From assembly GCF_024172185.1 (NCBI RefSeq), contig NZ_JAMZEC010000001.1, positions 6,479,001-6,543,000 of the forward strand: DNA of 64,000 nt. The letters run 5' to 3'. The number at the start of each line of letters is the position of its first letter. Within the stretch, counting starts at the first letter, position 1. Shown here piece by piece: positions 7,611 through 17,228 of this stretch. The notes beneath the pieces were generated by a model. That model did not search any database and was not told the origin of the DNA. It saw only the letters and a list, made by a program, of their open reading frames with translations. This DNA is from Nonomuraea roseoviolacea subsp. carminata. GTDB taxonomy: Bacteria; Actinomycetota; Actinomycetes; Streptosporangiales; Streptosporangiaceae. A program made the position numbers and the translations under genes.

Positions 7611-9008
7611 ATGGCTGCACCCGCTCATCAGGAGAACCTGGGACATGTCGTCTTCATCACCGCCGCGGCGGCCATAGGCGGGTTCCTCTTCGGCTACGAC
7701 AGCGCCGTGATCAACGGCGCTGTCGTCGGCATCCAGAAGTACTTCCACGTCGGGCCGGTCGAGATCGGCCTCGTGGTGGCCATCGCGCTGCTCGGCTCGG
7801 CCCTCGGCGCCTGGGTCGGCGGCAACCTGGCCGACCGCTGGGGCCGCACGCGGACCATGCAGGTGGCGGCCATCCTGTTCGCGATCAGCTCGATCGGGCA
7901 GATGCTGCCGTTCAGCGTCTGGGACCTCGGGGTGTGGCGGCTCCTGGCGGGCGTGGCCATCGGCATGGCCTCGGTGCTCGGGCCGGCGTACATCGCGGAG
8001 GTGGCGCCGCCCGCCTACCGCGGCCGACTGGGGTCCTTCCAGCAGCTCGCGATCGTGCTCGGCATCGCCGTGTCGCAGCTCGTCAACTACGCGCTGGCGC
8101 GGGTGGCCGGCGGCAACGTGAACGACCCCCTGTGGGGGCTGCAGGCCTGGCAGTGGATGCTCGGCGCCTGCGTCGTGCCGGCCCTGCTCTACCTGCTGTT
8201 CGCCTCGACGATCCCCGAGTCGCCCCGCTACCTGATCATGGCGGGTCGCACGGAGCAGGCCCGGAAGGTGCTGGTGGAGGTCGAGGGCTCCAGCGTCAAC
8301 ATCGACGACCGCGTCCACGAGATCCAGCACGTGCTGCGCACCGAGCGCCGGCCGACGATGAAGGACCTGCGGGGTCCCGCGCTCGGGCTGCTGCCGATCG
8401 TGTGGGTCGGCATCACCCTGTCGGTCTTCCAGCAGTTCGTCGGCATCAACGTGATCTTCTACTACTCGACGGTGCTGTGGCAGTCGGTCGGCGTCACCCA
8501 GGCCAACTCCCTGCTGATCAGCTTCTCCAGCTCGGTCATCAACATCATCGGTACGTTCATCGCGATCGCCCTCGTCGACCGGATCGGACGCAAGCCGCTG
8601 CTGCTCATCGGGTCGGCCGGCATGGCCGTCTCGCTCGGCACCGCCGCCTGGGCCTTCAGCTTCGCCCGCACGGTGAACGGGCAGGTCTCGCTGCCCGACC
8701 CGCAGGGCCTCATCGCGCTGCTCGCGGCCAACGTGTTCGTGCTGTTCTTCGCCCTCTCCTGGGGCGTGGTGGTCTGGGTCCTGCTGGGCGAGATGTTCCC
8801 CAACCGTATCCGCGCCGCCGCCCTCGGCGTGGCCGCCGCGGCCCAGTGGATCGCCAACTGGGCGATCACGGTGTCGTTCCCGGCGCTGTCGGCCTGGAAC
8901 CTGCCGCTCACCTACGCCATGTACTCGGCCTTCGCCGTCCTGTCGTTCATCTTCGTCACCCGGTGGGTGAAGGAGACCAAGGGCCGGCCGCTGGAGGAGA
9001 TGGGCTGA
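7611..9008 (+). CDS. MFS sugar porter
   Basis: The 465-residue integral membrane transporter has the sugar-porter signatures in order: FLFGYDSAVINGA in helix 1, DRWGRTRTMQ after helix 2, PESPRYL before the central loop, QQFVGINVIFYYS in helix 7, DRIGRKPLLL, PNRIRAAALG, and ETKGRPLEEM at the C-terminus. Twelve transmembrane helices are expected. It is probably a proton-coupled hexose or pentose importer; the substrate cannot be read from sequence. AAGGAGGGA lies 5-13 bases before the ATG, so the start is firm. It is a single gene, with the mug gene about 100 bp downstream. Confidence 0.95.
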   Translation: MAAPAHQENLGHVVFITAAAAIGGFLFGYDSAVINGAVVGIQKYFHVGPVEIGLVVAIALLGSALGAWVGGNLADRWGRTRTMQVAAILFAISSIGQMLPFSVWDLGVWRLLAGVAIGMASVLGPAYIAEVAPPAYRGRLGSFQQLAIVLGIAVSQLVNYALARVAGGNVNDPLWGLQAWQWMLGACVVPALLYLLFASTIPESPRYLIMAGRTEQARKVLVEVEGSSVNIDDRVHEIQHVLRTERRPTMKDLRGPALGLLPIVWVGITLSVFQQFVGINVIFYYSTVLWQSVGVTQANSLLISFSSSVINIIGTFIAIALVDRIGRKPLLLIGSAGMAVSLGTAAWAFSFARTVNGQVSLPDPQGLIALLAANVFVLFFALSWGVVVWVLLGEMFPNRIRAAALGVAAAAQWIANWAITVSFPALSAWNLPLTYAMYSAFAVLSFIFVTRWVKETKGRPLEEMG

Positions 9009-9107
9009 CCTACCGGTGCGCGGCCCCGTTCCGGCCTTCGGGGCGGAGCCGTGCACGGCGGGCACCTCACCGCCACGGGACCGCACGGATCGACTACCCT
9101 CCGGGAC

Positions 9108-9611
9108 GTGATCGACGACGTGCTCGGCCCCTCACTGGACGTCCTGTTCTGCGGCATCAACCCCGGCCTCATGTCGGAGGCCACGGGCCACCACTTCGCC
9201 CGCCCCGGCAACCGCTTCTGGCCCGCCCTGCACCTGTCGGGCTTCACCCCCCGCCTCCTCGCCCCGTCCGAACAGCACCTGCTCCCGTCGTACGGCCTCG
9301 GCATCACGAACGTGGTGGCCCGGGCGAGCGCGAAGGCCTCGGAGCTGACGCGCGAGGAGCTGGTGGAGGGCGGTCGTCGGTTGGAGGAGTTGGTGGCTCG
9401 CGTAGGCCCCAAGGTGTTGGCTGTGCTGGGGGTGTCGGCGTACCGGACCGCTTTCGCCCGCCCCAAAGCGGTGGTGGGGTTGCAGGAGGAGCCGGTGGGC
9501 GGGGTGCCGGTGTGGGTGCTGCCGAACCCGAGCGGGTTGAACGCGCACTGGACGCTGGCGGGGATCGCGGAGGAGCTGCGGCGGGTCCGCGAGCACATCG
9601 ACCGGGCGTGA
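9108..9611 (+). CDS. mug: G/U mismatch-specific DNA glycosylase
   Basis: The 167-residue enzyme removes uracil or thymine from mismatches with guanine (Mug/UDG family 2). The water-activating motif reads FCGINPGL near the N-terminus, followed by GHHFARPGNRFWPAL. The DNA-intercalation loop reads NPSGLNAHW near the C-terminus. GTG at 9108 is preferred because family members begin just before the LFCGINPG strand; a GTG at 9051 would add 19 residues. Its last 300 bases recur as a diverged, truncated copy at 18390-18694, beyond the Rhs island. Base use appears to shift from C-rich to G-rich third positions near 9307, where the repeat begins. This fits a recombination joint inside the gene. Confidence 0.9.
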   Translation: MIDDVLGPSLDVLFCGINPGLMSEATGHHFARPGNRFWPALHLSGFTPRLLAPSEQHLLPSYGLGITNVVARASAKASELTREELVEGGRRLEELVARVGPKVLAVLGVSAYRTAFARPKAVVGLQEEPVGGVPVWVLPNPSGLNAHWTLAGIAEELRRVREHIDRA

Positions 9612-9720
9612 TTGGCACGTTCTTACGGAGGGTCACGCACCCGACAGGGCCGGTTTCCGGTTTGTGACCTTTGCCCTCTTGCTGTGCGGATCACGATCTA
9701 TTTACCTTGATCGTCAGATA
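9307..9720 (+). repeat. Direct repeat, left copy (3' end of mug plus downstream)
   Basis: The segment from codon 67 of mug to about 110 bp beyond its stop matches 18390-18800 in the same orientation. By hand alignment, the coding part has 34 differences in about 307 bases, mostly synonymous. Similarity continues past the stop, for example CGGAGGGTCACGCACCC in both copies. The two copies bracket the Rhs gene and its partner. Confidence 0.85.
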
Positions 9721-9824
9721 GTGATCTGCTCCGAGCCACCTGGCTAGGCACCTGTATGCCGCGGCGGAGAGCGACGTCCATTGTCCTTTGGTCGCCGTTG
9801 TTGTGGTTCGGAGTGTGATGACGC

Positions 9825-10274
9825 ATGCGCCGTAGTCTGTCGTGGGCTCGTTCGGCTGCACGGTCTGTTGTCGTGGTGGCAGGGGTGCTGCCGGGGCTGG
9901 TCGCGTTACAGGCGCTGCCAGCGTCGGCGACGGTTGCCGCGCAGGTAGCCTTGGCTGCTGACGCTGGGATGGCTCCGGTTCTTCCTCGGCAGATGTCGGG
10001 GTCGGCGCAAGGTGTGCCGTCTTTGGTGGCCGCGACGCAGTTGGCGGCGGTGTCGGATCCGGCGGATGGGTGGAAGGCGCAGGTCGCTGCTCCGAAGGGC
10101 GCTGTTCCGGCTGAGCAGCGGTTGACGCAGTCGTCCGCAGCGACGACCACGGAATCGACCACGATGATCTGCCGACGGGTGTGCGGAATGCCGAGGCTGC
10201 TGACAGTGCGGTGTTGTCAGTTCCGGCGTTCGACGACATCTATCCCCGTAATGGTGAGCTTGTCGACTCGTTGA
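9825..10274 (+). pseudogene. Detached N-terminus of the Rhs protein (signal peptide), frameshifted
   Basis: ATG at 9825 opens a frame encoding a typical signal peptide (two Arg, a VVVVAGVLPGLVAL core and an ASA cleavage site), then a Gly/Ala/Val-rich mature start. Near 10160 the reading appears to slip. In this frame the sequence becomes a basic, Cys-rich tail (ICRRVCG). In the frame of the large downstream gene the same bases give DDLPTGVRNAEAADS, which flows straight into the Rhs body. One missing base around ACCACGATGATC would explain this. I read it as the native secretion signal of the Rhs protein, separated by a 1-base deletion, a programmed shift, or a base-calling error in a G/C-rich stretch. 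Confidence 0.7.
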
Positions 10275-13200
10275 CGCCGGTGTTGCGGGCCTGGGGGCAG
10301 AGCACCTCCGGCTCGTCGGTGTCGTACTCGTTCAAGGTTTGTGATGACGAGTCGATGTCCGGCACGGGCTGTACGGCATCGGGCTATGTGGCGGGTAACC
10401 GCAACAACTGGAGCGTTCCGGCGGGAAAGCTGGCCTGGGGCAAGCAGTACTGGTGGCAGGTGACCGCACGCGACAACCTGGACAGCTCGACCACCACCTC
10501 GCCGGTGCTGACCTTCACCACGGGCGTGCGCCAGCCTGCGGTCACGTCGTGGCTGGGGCGCTCGGGCACCAGCGGCCGGGAGTTCGATCAGCAGTCCGGT
10601 AACTACACCACGTCGTTCACCGATCTGTCGGTGGCCACGGTGGGGGCGCCGTTGTCGGTGGTGCGGACCTACAACAGCATGGACCCGCGCACCGACGGGA
10701 TCTTCGGTGCGGGCTGGTCGACGCGCTGGGACATGAAGCTGGTCAAGGAAGTCCGCGGCGCGGCGACCTCGGCGCTGGTGACGTATCCGGACGGGCGCCA
10801 GGTGCGCTTCCGGGCGAACGGCGATGGCTCGTTCCAGCCGCCGCCCGGCATGTACGCCACGCTGGCGCAGCAGAGCGGCGGCACCTGGAAGCTGATGGAC
10901 AAGCAGGCCACCAGCTACCTGTTCGACGACCAGGGCAGGCTGACCAAGGTGAGCGATCAGCGCAACCGCAGCCAGGACCTGACTTACGGCAGTGACGGCA
11001 AGCTGGCGAAGGTGACCGGGGTCGGCGGCAGGTCGCTGACGTTCACCTGGACGGGCAGCCACGTCCAGACGGTGTCCAGCGACGCTGTTGATGGCAAGCC
11101 GCTGACGTGGACCTACGGCTATGAGGACAACCGGCTGACGCAGGTGTGCGCGCCGGTGGCGGCGCCGAACTGCACCAGCATCGAGTACGGCAGCGGGTCG
11201 CTGTATCGCAGTGGCGTCCTGAACACCGATCCGGTCGGTTACTGGCGGCTGGGTGAGGCGACCGGGACGACGGCCGAGGACGCGGGCACGAGCGGCGGAG
11301 ATGCGACCTATCAGGGTGTGACGCTGGCCCAGCAGGGGGCGCTGACGGGGACGTCGGACACCGCGGCCAAGTTCGGCCCGGGTGCGGTGGTCAAGCTGCC
11401 GTCGCACACGATCGCGCGTCTGGGTGACCAGATGTCGGTGGAGGCGTGGTTCAAGACCAGCCAGTCGGGTGTGATTCTGGCTGCTGGCACGGGCGAGAGC
11501 AGTGGCATCGCCAAGGGGGCGATGGTTTACGTCGGCACCGACGGCAAGCTTCGTGGTTCGCTGGACGCGGTCACCGCGCCGATCACCTCCGCGCAGCCGG
11601 TCAACAACGACCAGTGGCATCACGTGACGCTGACCGTCTCGGGTGCGAACCAGACGCTGTTCCTGGACGGCCAGCAGGTCGGCACGATGACCGGGCAGGT
11701 GACGGCGTGGCGGCAGTTCGCCAGCGTCGGCAACGGTGTCACCGATCCGGCCAAGTCCCCGGCGGTGCCGTCCACGTCGCAGGCTTTCCCGTTCCAGGGG
11801 ACGATCGACGAGGTGGCGGTGTACGGGGCGCCGCTCACCGCGGCTGAGGTGCAAGGGCATTACGCGGCGCGTGGTGGTGCGCCGTACAAGCTGTCGAAGA
11901 TCACGCTGCCGTCCGGGCGGGTGTGGGCGTCCAACACCTACGACGACAAGACCGACCGGATCGCCACGCACGTCGACAACCACGGCGGCACGTGGAAGAT
12001 CGGCCCGATCTCCGTCCAGCAGGAGTACGGCGAGGCGCAGGTCACCGTCACCGACCCGGGCAACAAGACGCTCAAGTACCTCTACGACGCCTGGCGCGGC
12101 TACCGTATCCGCGGCGAGACCGACCAGCTCGACAAGACCACCTGGTACGAGTACGACCAGGCGGGCTTCCTGACCAAGGTCATCGACCGCAACGACATCG
12201 CCAACGAGATCTACCAGGACAAGCGCGGCAACACTCTCGGCCGCCAGTACTGCCGCGCGCCGGGCGAGTGCGCGATCGAATTCTGGACCTACTACCTCAA
12301 CGCCAACGACTCGTTCGACCCGCGCAACGACCAGCTGATCGCCTACCGCGACGGCCGCTCGGCCAGCGACACCGACAACACCTTCGCCACCGTCACCGAG
12401 TACAACAGCTTCGGCGAGCAGACCAAGCAGACCAGCCCGGCCACGACCGACTTCCCCAACGGCCGCTCCACCTCGATCGCCTACACCGACGGCACGGAGC
12501 CTGCGGTCGGTGGCGGGACGACGCCAGCCGGTCTGGTGGCGAAGAAGACCGACGCGCGCAGTAACTCGTGGACGTATCGGTACACGGCGGCGGGTGATCT
12601 GGCCGAGCAGACCAACCCGGCGGGGCTGGTGACGAAGCTGGACTACGACGCGATCGGCCGTCTGTTGGCATCCACGCAGGTGTCGCAGGCGCACCCGGAC
12701 GGGGTGAAGACCACCTTCACCTACGACGGGCTGAGCCGGTTGGTCACGCAGACCGAGCCGGGGGTCAAGAACGAGGTCTCCGGGGTTACGCACACCAAGC
12801 AGACGACGTTCGGCTACGACCCGGACGGCAACCAGCTGAGCGAGAAGGTCGCCGACCTGACCGGCGGCGACGCCGAACGCACCACCACCTACACCTACGA
12901 CACCCACGGCCGCCAGGACTCCATCACCGACCCCGAGGGCGGCGTCGTCCGGCAGGACTGGAACCAGCGCGGCTGGGTGACTCGCGTCACCGACGCCCGC
13001 GGCACCGTCATCGACAACGGCTACACCGACCGAGGCGAGCTGGCGACGCGCACGCTGAAGGGGTGGACGGACAGTCCGGTCAACCCGCAGCCGGCCAAGG
13101 ACGTGGTGCTGGAGTCCCGCGGCTACGACCCCGCCGGGCGGCTCACCTCGACCGTCGATGCGATGGGCCGTAAGACCACCAACGTGTACTGGATGGACAA

Positions 13201-16200
13201 CCGGCTCAAGCAGAAGATTGCCGACGACGCCAAGCTGAACGGCGCCACCACGACCGGCGACGTCGTCCTTGAGGCGCATGAGTACGACCCGGCCGGCAAC
13301 CTGGTCGAGCAGACCACCGGCGGCGGCCTCACCACCACGATCTATGACTATGACGCCGCCAGCCGGCTGATCGACCAGATCCTGGACCCGGACAAGCTCG
13401 CCCGCAAGACCGCGTTCGCCTACGACGCGAACGGCAATGTGCTGCGCAAGACGCTGACCGGCGCCGGCACATCCCGGGCGGAGGTGACCGAGTACGTCTA
13501 CGACAAGATGAACCTGGCCACCAAGACGACCGTGGAGAACGGCGCCGACGACCTCGTCTCCACCTCTGACTACGACGACCGCGGCCTGGTCGTCGCGGCC
13601 ACGGACCCGCGCGGCAACGCCACCGGAGCGGACAAGGCCGCCTTTACCTCGACGCTGCGCTATGACGCGATGGGCCGTCTGGTGGAGGCGACAGGTCCGC
13701 AGGTGAAGGTGGACAAGGCCGGCTCGTCCAGCGACGTCCGCCCGTCCGCGCGCTATGGCTACGACACGTTCGGTGCCACGACCCATGAGCGGGATGCCGA
13801 GGGGCGTACGATCACGTCGGTGTTCGACAAGGCGGGCCGGCTGGCGAGCAAGAGTGCCCCGCCGTACACGCCGCCAGGCGGGGCGGTGATCACGCCGACC
13901 ACCTCGCATGGCTACGACAAGGCCGGTCAGTTGATCCGCACGACCGACCCGCGCGGCTTCACCAGCACGTTCGAGTACGACCAGTTGGGTCGTCAGGTGC
14001 GGGTGACGGACCCGGCGCCGGAGGGTGAGACGCCGGGCCGGTGGGTGGCCGAGTACGACCTGGCCGGCGAGCAGCGCGCGGCCGTGGACCCGACCGGTGC
14101 GCGGACCGAGGCGACTTACGACGACCTCGGGCGGAAGATCACCGAGACGCAGGTGGAGCGCAAGCCGTCGGCGGCCGCGTACGTCACGAAGCTGGAGTAT
14201 GACGACGCCGGCCGTCTGACCAAGTCGGTGGCGCCGGGCAACCGGACCACCACGTACAAGGTGAACGCGGCCGGTGAGATGACCGAGCAGACCGACCCGG
14301 CCGCCAACACCACGACAACGGACTACGACCCGGCTGGTCGGCCGACCAAGACCACCAACGTGGCACTCACCACGGCGACGCTGGCCGAATACGATCTGGC
14401 CGGCCGCAAGATCGCAATCAAGGACCTGAAGGGCACGACGGTGCTCCGCACGATGAGCACCGGCTACGACTTGGCGGGCAACCCCACCACCCTGACCTCT
14501 GGTGAGGGGCACGTCACCAAGCAGACCTTCGACGCCCTCAACCGGCTCACCAGCCTCATCGAGCCGGTCAAGGACGGCGAGACCATCACCACGTCGTTCG
14601 GCTACGACGCCACCGGCGCCCGCACCCGTCTCACCGACGGCCGCGGCAACGCCACCTGGACCACCTACAACACTCTCGGCCTGGTCGAGACGGTGACCGA
14701 GCCGTCCACCACCGCCCACCCCGACACCGCCGACCGCACCTGGACCGCCGTCTACGACCAGGCCGGAAACCCGACCGCGCTCATCCAGCCCGGCGGGGTG
14801 CGCATCGACCGCACCTTCGACCACCTCGGCCGCCTGACCAAGGAAACCGGCAGCGGGGGCGGCGCGGCCAGCGCCGAGCGCACCTTCGGCTACGACCTGG
14901 CCGGTCGGCAGACCACGATCGGCGACCTGACCGTCGACTACAACGACCGCACCCTCCCGCTGTCGATCAAGCGAGGCACCGCCCAGCAGACCGGCTACAC
15001 CTACGACGAGCTGGGCAACCCCACCCAGCGCGTGGATGCAGCCGGCACGGCCACCTTCACCTGGGACAACGCCGGCCGGCTGTGGACCGCCACCGACCCG
15101 GTCACCACCCGTAAGATCACCTACGACTATGACCAGGCCAGCCGTGTCAAGACGATGACCGCCAAGGTCGGCACCACCTCGGCCGACACCCAGGTCTTCA
15201 CCTACGACGACCTCGACCGGGCCAAGACCCACACCCTCAAGTCCAGCACTGGCACGCAGCTCGCGCAGATCACCTACCTGTGGGACAACGACGACAACCT
15301 CACCACCAAGACCACCGCCGGCCTGGCCGGGGCGGGCACCAACACCTACGGCTACGACCACGCCGGACGGCTCACCTCCTGGACCGCCCCCGGCGGCGCC
15401 AAGACCCTGTACGAGTGGGACGCGGCCGGTAACCGCACCAAGGCCGGCGACAAGACCTACACCTACGACGAACGCAACCGCCTCACCTCAGGGGACGGAT
15501 CGACGTACACCTACACCCCGCGGGGAACCCTGGCGACGGAGACCAAGAGCGGCGCGACGACGCAGCTGACTTTCGACGCCTTCGACCGCCTCATCGCCGA
15601 CGGCGACAGCCTCTACAGCTACGACTCCCTCGACCGCATCACCACCCGGACCCGAGGCACCACCAAGCAGACCTTCGCCTACACCGGACTGACCAACCAC
15701 CTGGCCGCCATCACCGACACCAGCGGCGCAGTCCAAGCCAAGTACGGCCGAGACGCGTTCGGCGGCCTGCTCGGTCAGAAGGAAGGCACCAACCCCGCCT
15801 TGTCGACGCTGACTGACCTGCACGAAGACCTGGTCGCCACCTATACTGGTACCGCCCTGGCGACCACCACTGCCTACGACCCCTTCGGCGTCGTCACCGC
15901 TCAGACCGGCGTGAAGACCACCCTCGGCTACCAGGGCGCCTACACCGACCCGAACACCGGCAAGGTCAACATGCACGCACGCTGGTACCAGCCAGGAACA
16001 GGCTCCTTCACCAGTCGCGACACTGCCACCATCACCCCAAACCCCTCCGTTCAGGCCAACCGCTACACCTACGCCAATGCTTCGCCCCTCACTGGTATCG
16101 ACCCAACCGGGCATGCCACTGTCATCACTGACGGCGTCGGCTCGATCTGGGATACCCCTAGTTACGCTGGGTCGGCAGTTGGAGGAGCCTGGGGCGCCCC

Positions 16201-17143
16201 CTACGGCCCCGTCCGCGACGACTACGAAATCGGCGACTGCACCGTTTGTTTGGGTGCAGGCGAAGTTGAGTGGCTTGCCCCCCAGGTCGATCCTGAATGG
16301 TATTTCGAAAACTACGTCCTGCGTGACAATCCACTTATGAGCGACGAGGAAGCGAAACGAACCGGCGTCATGCCAAATGGGATGACGGCTCCGAGAGGTT
16401 TCTGGGACATGAGCGCCAAGGATCGTGCAGAATTTACGAAGATCGCTTCCTGGGTAAACTTCATAAATCCTTCGATCACGCAGGAGGAGCTTCTCGGTGT
16501 CGGAGGAAGGTCGGCTGCTGGAGGTAAAAGTGGGCCGTCCTACTATGACATGTATAAGCAGCTAATACCTTACAAGGGAAACATTGCGAAGGCGGCCAAC
16601 TACTACAAGGTCAGTCCGACATATTTAGTTGCGGTTCTTGTCTACGAATTGCGGCGCGAGGAAACCCAGCTCTTCATGAAGCATCCGAAAACTACGACGG
16701 AACTCACTATGGCGAAACAAGGATGGAATGGTTCTTTTGGATTGGCGCAGCTTGAGCCGTATAAGGTACAATTGGCGCATCAGCACTACTTCCATGTAGG
16801 TATCAGTCAAAAGCAAGCTCTTAAGATGATTATACGCGACCCCTTTGCAGCTGCCGCGATGTATATGCGATTCCTGCGCGATACCGTCAAGATTCCTACC
16901 GCGAACGGCGGTACAAGAAACATGACCTGGGCGGAAACAGCGGTTGCGTATTGTGGGTGTTCAGGAGCAACACGGAATTCGAGCAACCTCAAGTGGACTA
17001 CAACTAAACTAGAGAACTGGTTGGGTGGCACCAGCGCTTATCCGCAGACGTCAAGTAGGGTGGAGGCGCGAAAGCGCCGAGAGGCGATGGAGAGAGATGG
17101 ATGGGCGTCAAATGCGGCGATTGAATATTGGGTGTACGCTTAA
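10181..17143 (+). CDS. Rhs/YD-repeat polymorphic toxin with lysozyme-like C-terminal tip
   Basis: The 2320-residue body is a delivery shell. In order it has a fibronectin-like start, a DUF6531-like VVRTYNSMDPRTDGIFG region (about 160-180), a LamG/jelly-roll domain (about 350-560, from VGYWRLGEA to the QVGTMTGQ strand), then dozens of YD repeats (YDxxGR) to about residue 1900. The Rhs core follows (GYQGAYTDPNTGKVNMHARW), then the end motif GIDPTGHA near residues 1972-1979, where family members are cut to release the tip. The 340-residue tip shows AKAANYYKVSPTYLVAVLVYE (Glu2156) and GSFGLAQLEPYK, a pattern like lysozyme/transglycosylase folds. It probably cleaves peptidoglycan. The internal GTG at 10181 is only a formal start. 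A lipoprotein follows as likely immunity. Confidence 0.85.
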   Translation: MRNAEAADSAVLSVPAFDDIYPRNGELVDSLTPVLRAWGQSTSGSSVSYSFKVCDDESMSGTGCTASGYVAGNRNNWSVPAGKLAWGKQYWWQVTARDNLDSSTTTSPVLTFTTGVRQPAVTSWLGRSGTSGREFDQQSGNYTTSFTDLSVATVGAPLSVVRTYNSMDPRTDGIFGAGWSTRWDMKLVKEVRGAATSALVTYPDGRQVRFRANGDGSFQPPPGMYATLAQQSGGTWKLMDKQATSYLFDDQGRLTKVSDQRNRSQDLTYGSDGKLAKVTGVGGRSLTFTWTGSHVQTVSSDAVDGKPLTWTYGYEDNRLTQVCAPVAAPNCTSIEYGSGSLYRSGVLNTDPVGYWRLGEATGTTAEDAGTSGGDATYQGVTLAQQGALTGTSDTAAKFGPGAVVKLPSHTIARLGDQMSVEAWFKTSQSGVILAAGTGESSGIAKGAMVYVGTDGKLRGSLDAVTAPITSAQPVNNDQWHHVTLTVSGANQTLFLDGQQVGTMTGQVTAWRQFASVGNGVTDPAKSPAVPSTSQAFPFQGTIDEVAVYGAPLTAAEVQGHYAARGGAPYKLSKITLPSGRVWASNTYDDKTDRIATHVDNHGGTWKIGPISVQQEYGEAQVTVTDPGNKTLKYLYDAWRGYRIRGETDQLDKTTWYEYDQAGFLTKVIDRNDIANEIYQDKRGNTLGRQYCRAPGECAIEFWTYYLNANDSFDPRNDQLIAYRDGRSASDTDNTFATVTEYNSFGEQTKQTSPATTDFPNGRSTSIAYTDGTEPAVGGGTTPAGLVAKKTDARSNSWTYRYTAAGDLAEQTNPAGLVTKLDYDAIGRLLASTQVSQAHPDGVKTTFTYDGLSRLVTQTEPGVKNEVSGVTHTKQTTFGYDPDGNQLSEKVADLTGGDAERTTTYTYDTHGRQDSITDPEGGVVRQDWNQRGWVTRVTDARGTVIDNGYTDRGELATRTLKGWTDSPVNPQPAKDVVLESRGYDPAGRLTSTVDAMGRKTTNVYWMDNRLKQKIADDAKLNGATTTGDVVLEAHEYDPAGNLVEQTTGGGLTTTIYDYDAASRLIDQILDPDKLARKTAFAYDANGNVLRKTLTGAGTSRAEVTEYVYDKMNLATKTTVENGADDLVSTSDYDDRGLVVAATDPRGNATGADKAAFTSTLRYDAMGRLVEATGPQVKVDKAGSSSDVRPSARYGYDTFGATTHERDAEGRTITSVFDKAGRLASKSAPPYTPPGGAVITPTTSHGYDKAGQLIRTTDPRGFTSTFEYDQLGRQVRVTDPAPEGETPGRWVAEYDLAGEQRAAVDPTGARTEATYDDLGRKITETQVERKPSAAAYVTKLEYDDAGRLTKSVAPGNRTTTYKVNAAGEMTEQTDPAANTTTTDYDPAGRPTKTTNVALTTATLAEYDLAGRKIAIKDLKGTTVLRTMSTGYDLAGNPTTLTSGEGHVTKQTFDALNRLTSLIEPVKDGETITTSFGYDATGARTRLTDGRGNATWTTYNTLGLVETVTEPSTTAHPDTADRTWTAVYDQAGNPTALIQPGGVRIDRTFDHLGRLTKETGSGGGAASAERTFGYDLAGRQTTIGDLTVDYNDRTLPLSIKRGTAQQTGYTYDELGNPTQRVDAAGTATFTWDNAGRLWTATDPVTTRKITYDYDQASRVKTMTAKVGTTSADTQVFTYDDLDRAKTHTLKSSTGTQLAQITYLWDNDDNLTTKTTAGLAGAGTNTYGYDHAGRLTSWTAPGGAKTLYEWDAAGNRTKAGDKTYTYDERNRLTSGDGSTYTYTPRGTLATETKSGATTQLTFDAFDRLIADGDSLYSYDSLDRITTRTRGTTKQTFAYTGLTNHLAAITDTSGAVQAKYGRDAFGGLLGQKEGTNPALSTLTDLHEDLVATYTGTALATTTAYDPFGVVTAQTGVKTTLGYQGAYTDPNTGKVNMHARWYQPGTGSFTSRDTATITPNPSVQANRYTYANASPLTGIDPTGHATVITDGVGSIWDTPSYAGSAVGGAWGAPYGPVRDDYEIGDCTVCLGAGEVEWLAPQVDPEWYFENYVLRDNPLMSDEEAKRTGVMPNGMTAPRGFWDMSAKDRAEFTKIASWVNFINPSITQEELLGVGGRSAAGGKSGPSYYDMYKQLIPYKGNIAKAANYYKVSPTYLVAVLVYELRREETQLFMKHPKTTTELTMAKQGWNGSFGLAQLEPYKVQLAHQHYFHVGISQKQALKMIIRDPFAAAAMYMRFLRDTVKIPTANGGTRNMTWAETAVAYCGCSGATRNSSNLKWTTTKLENWLGGTSAYPQTSSRVEARKRREAMERDGWASNAAIEYWVYA

Positions 17144-17228
17144 TCGGCTTGTTTTGCGAAACCTTCTCCCTGTTGACATCGGTGGTGTATGCTGAGTCGG
17201 CAATGGCTGCGTTAAGGACAGCGCGGCC

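Noticed and set aside
10217..15361. A 1714-codon open frame antisense to the Rhs gene
   Set aside because: It is a shadow of the high-GC YD-repeat coding strand, with low-complexity Arg/Gly/Val content and no domain pattern.
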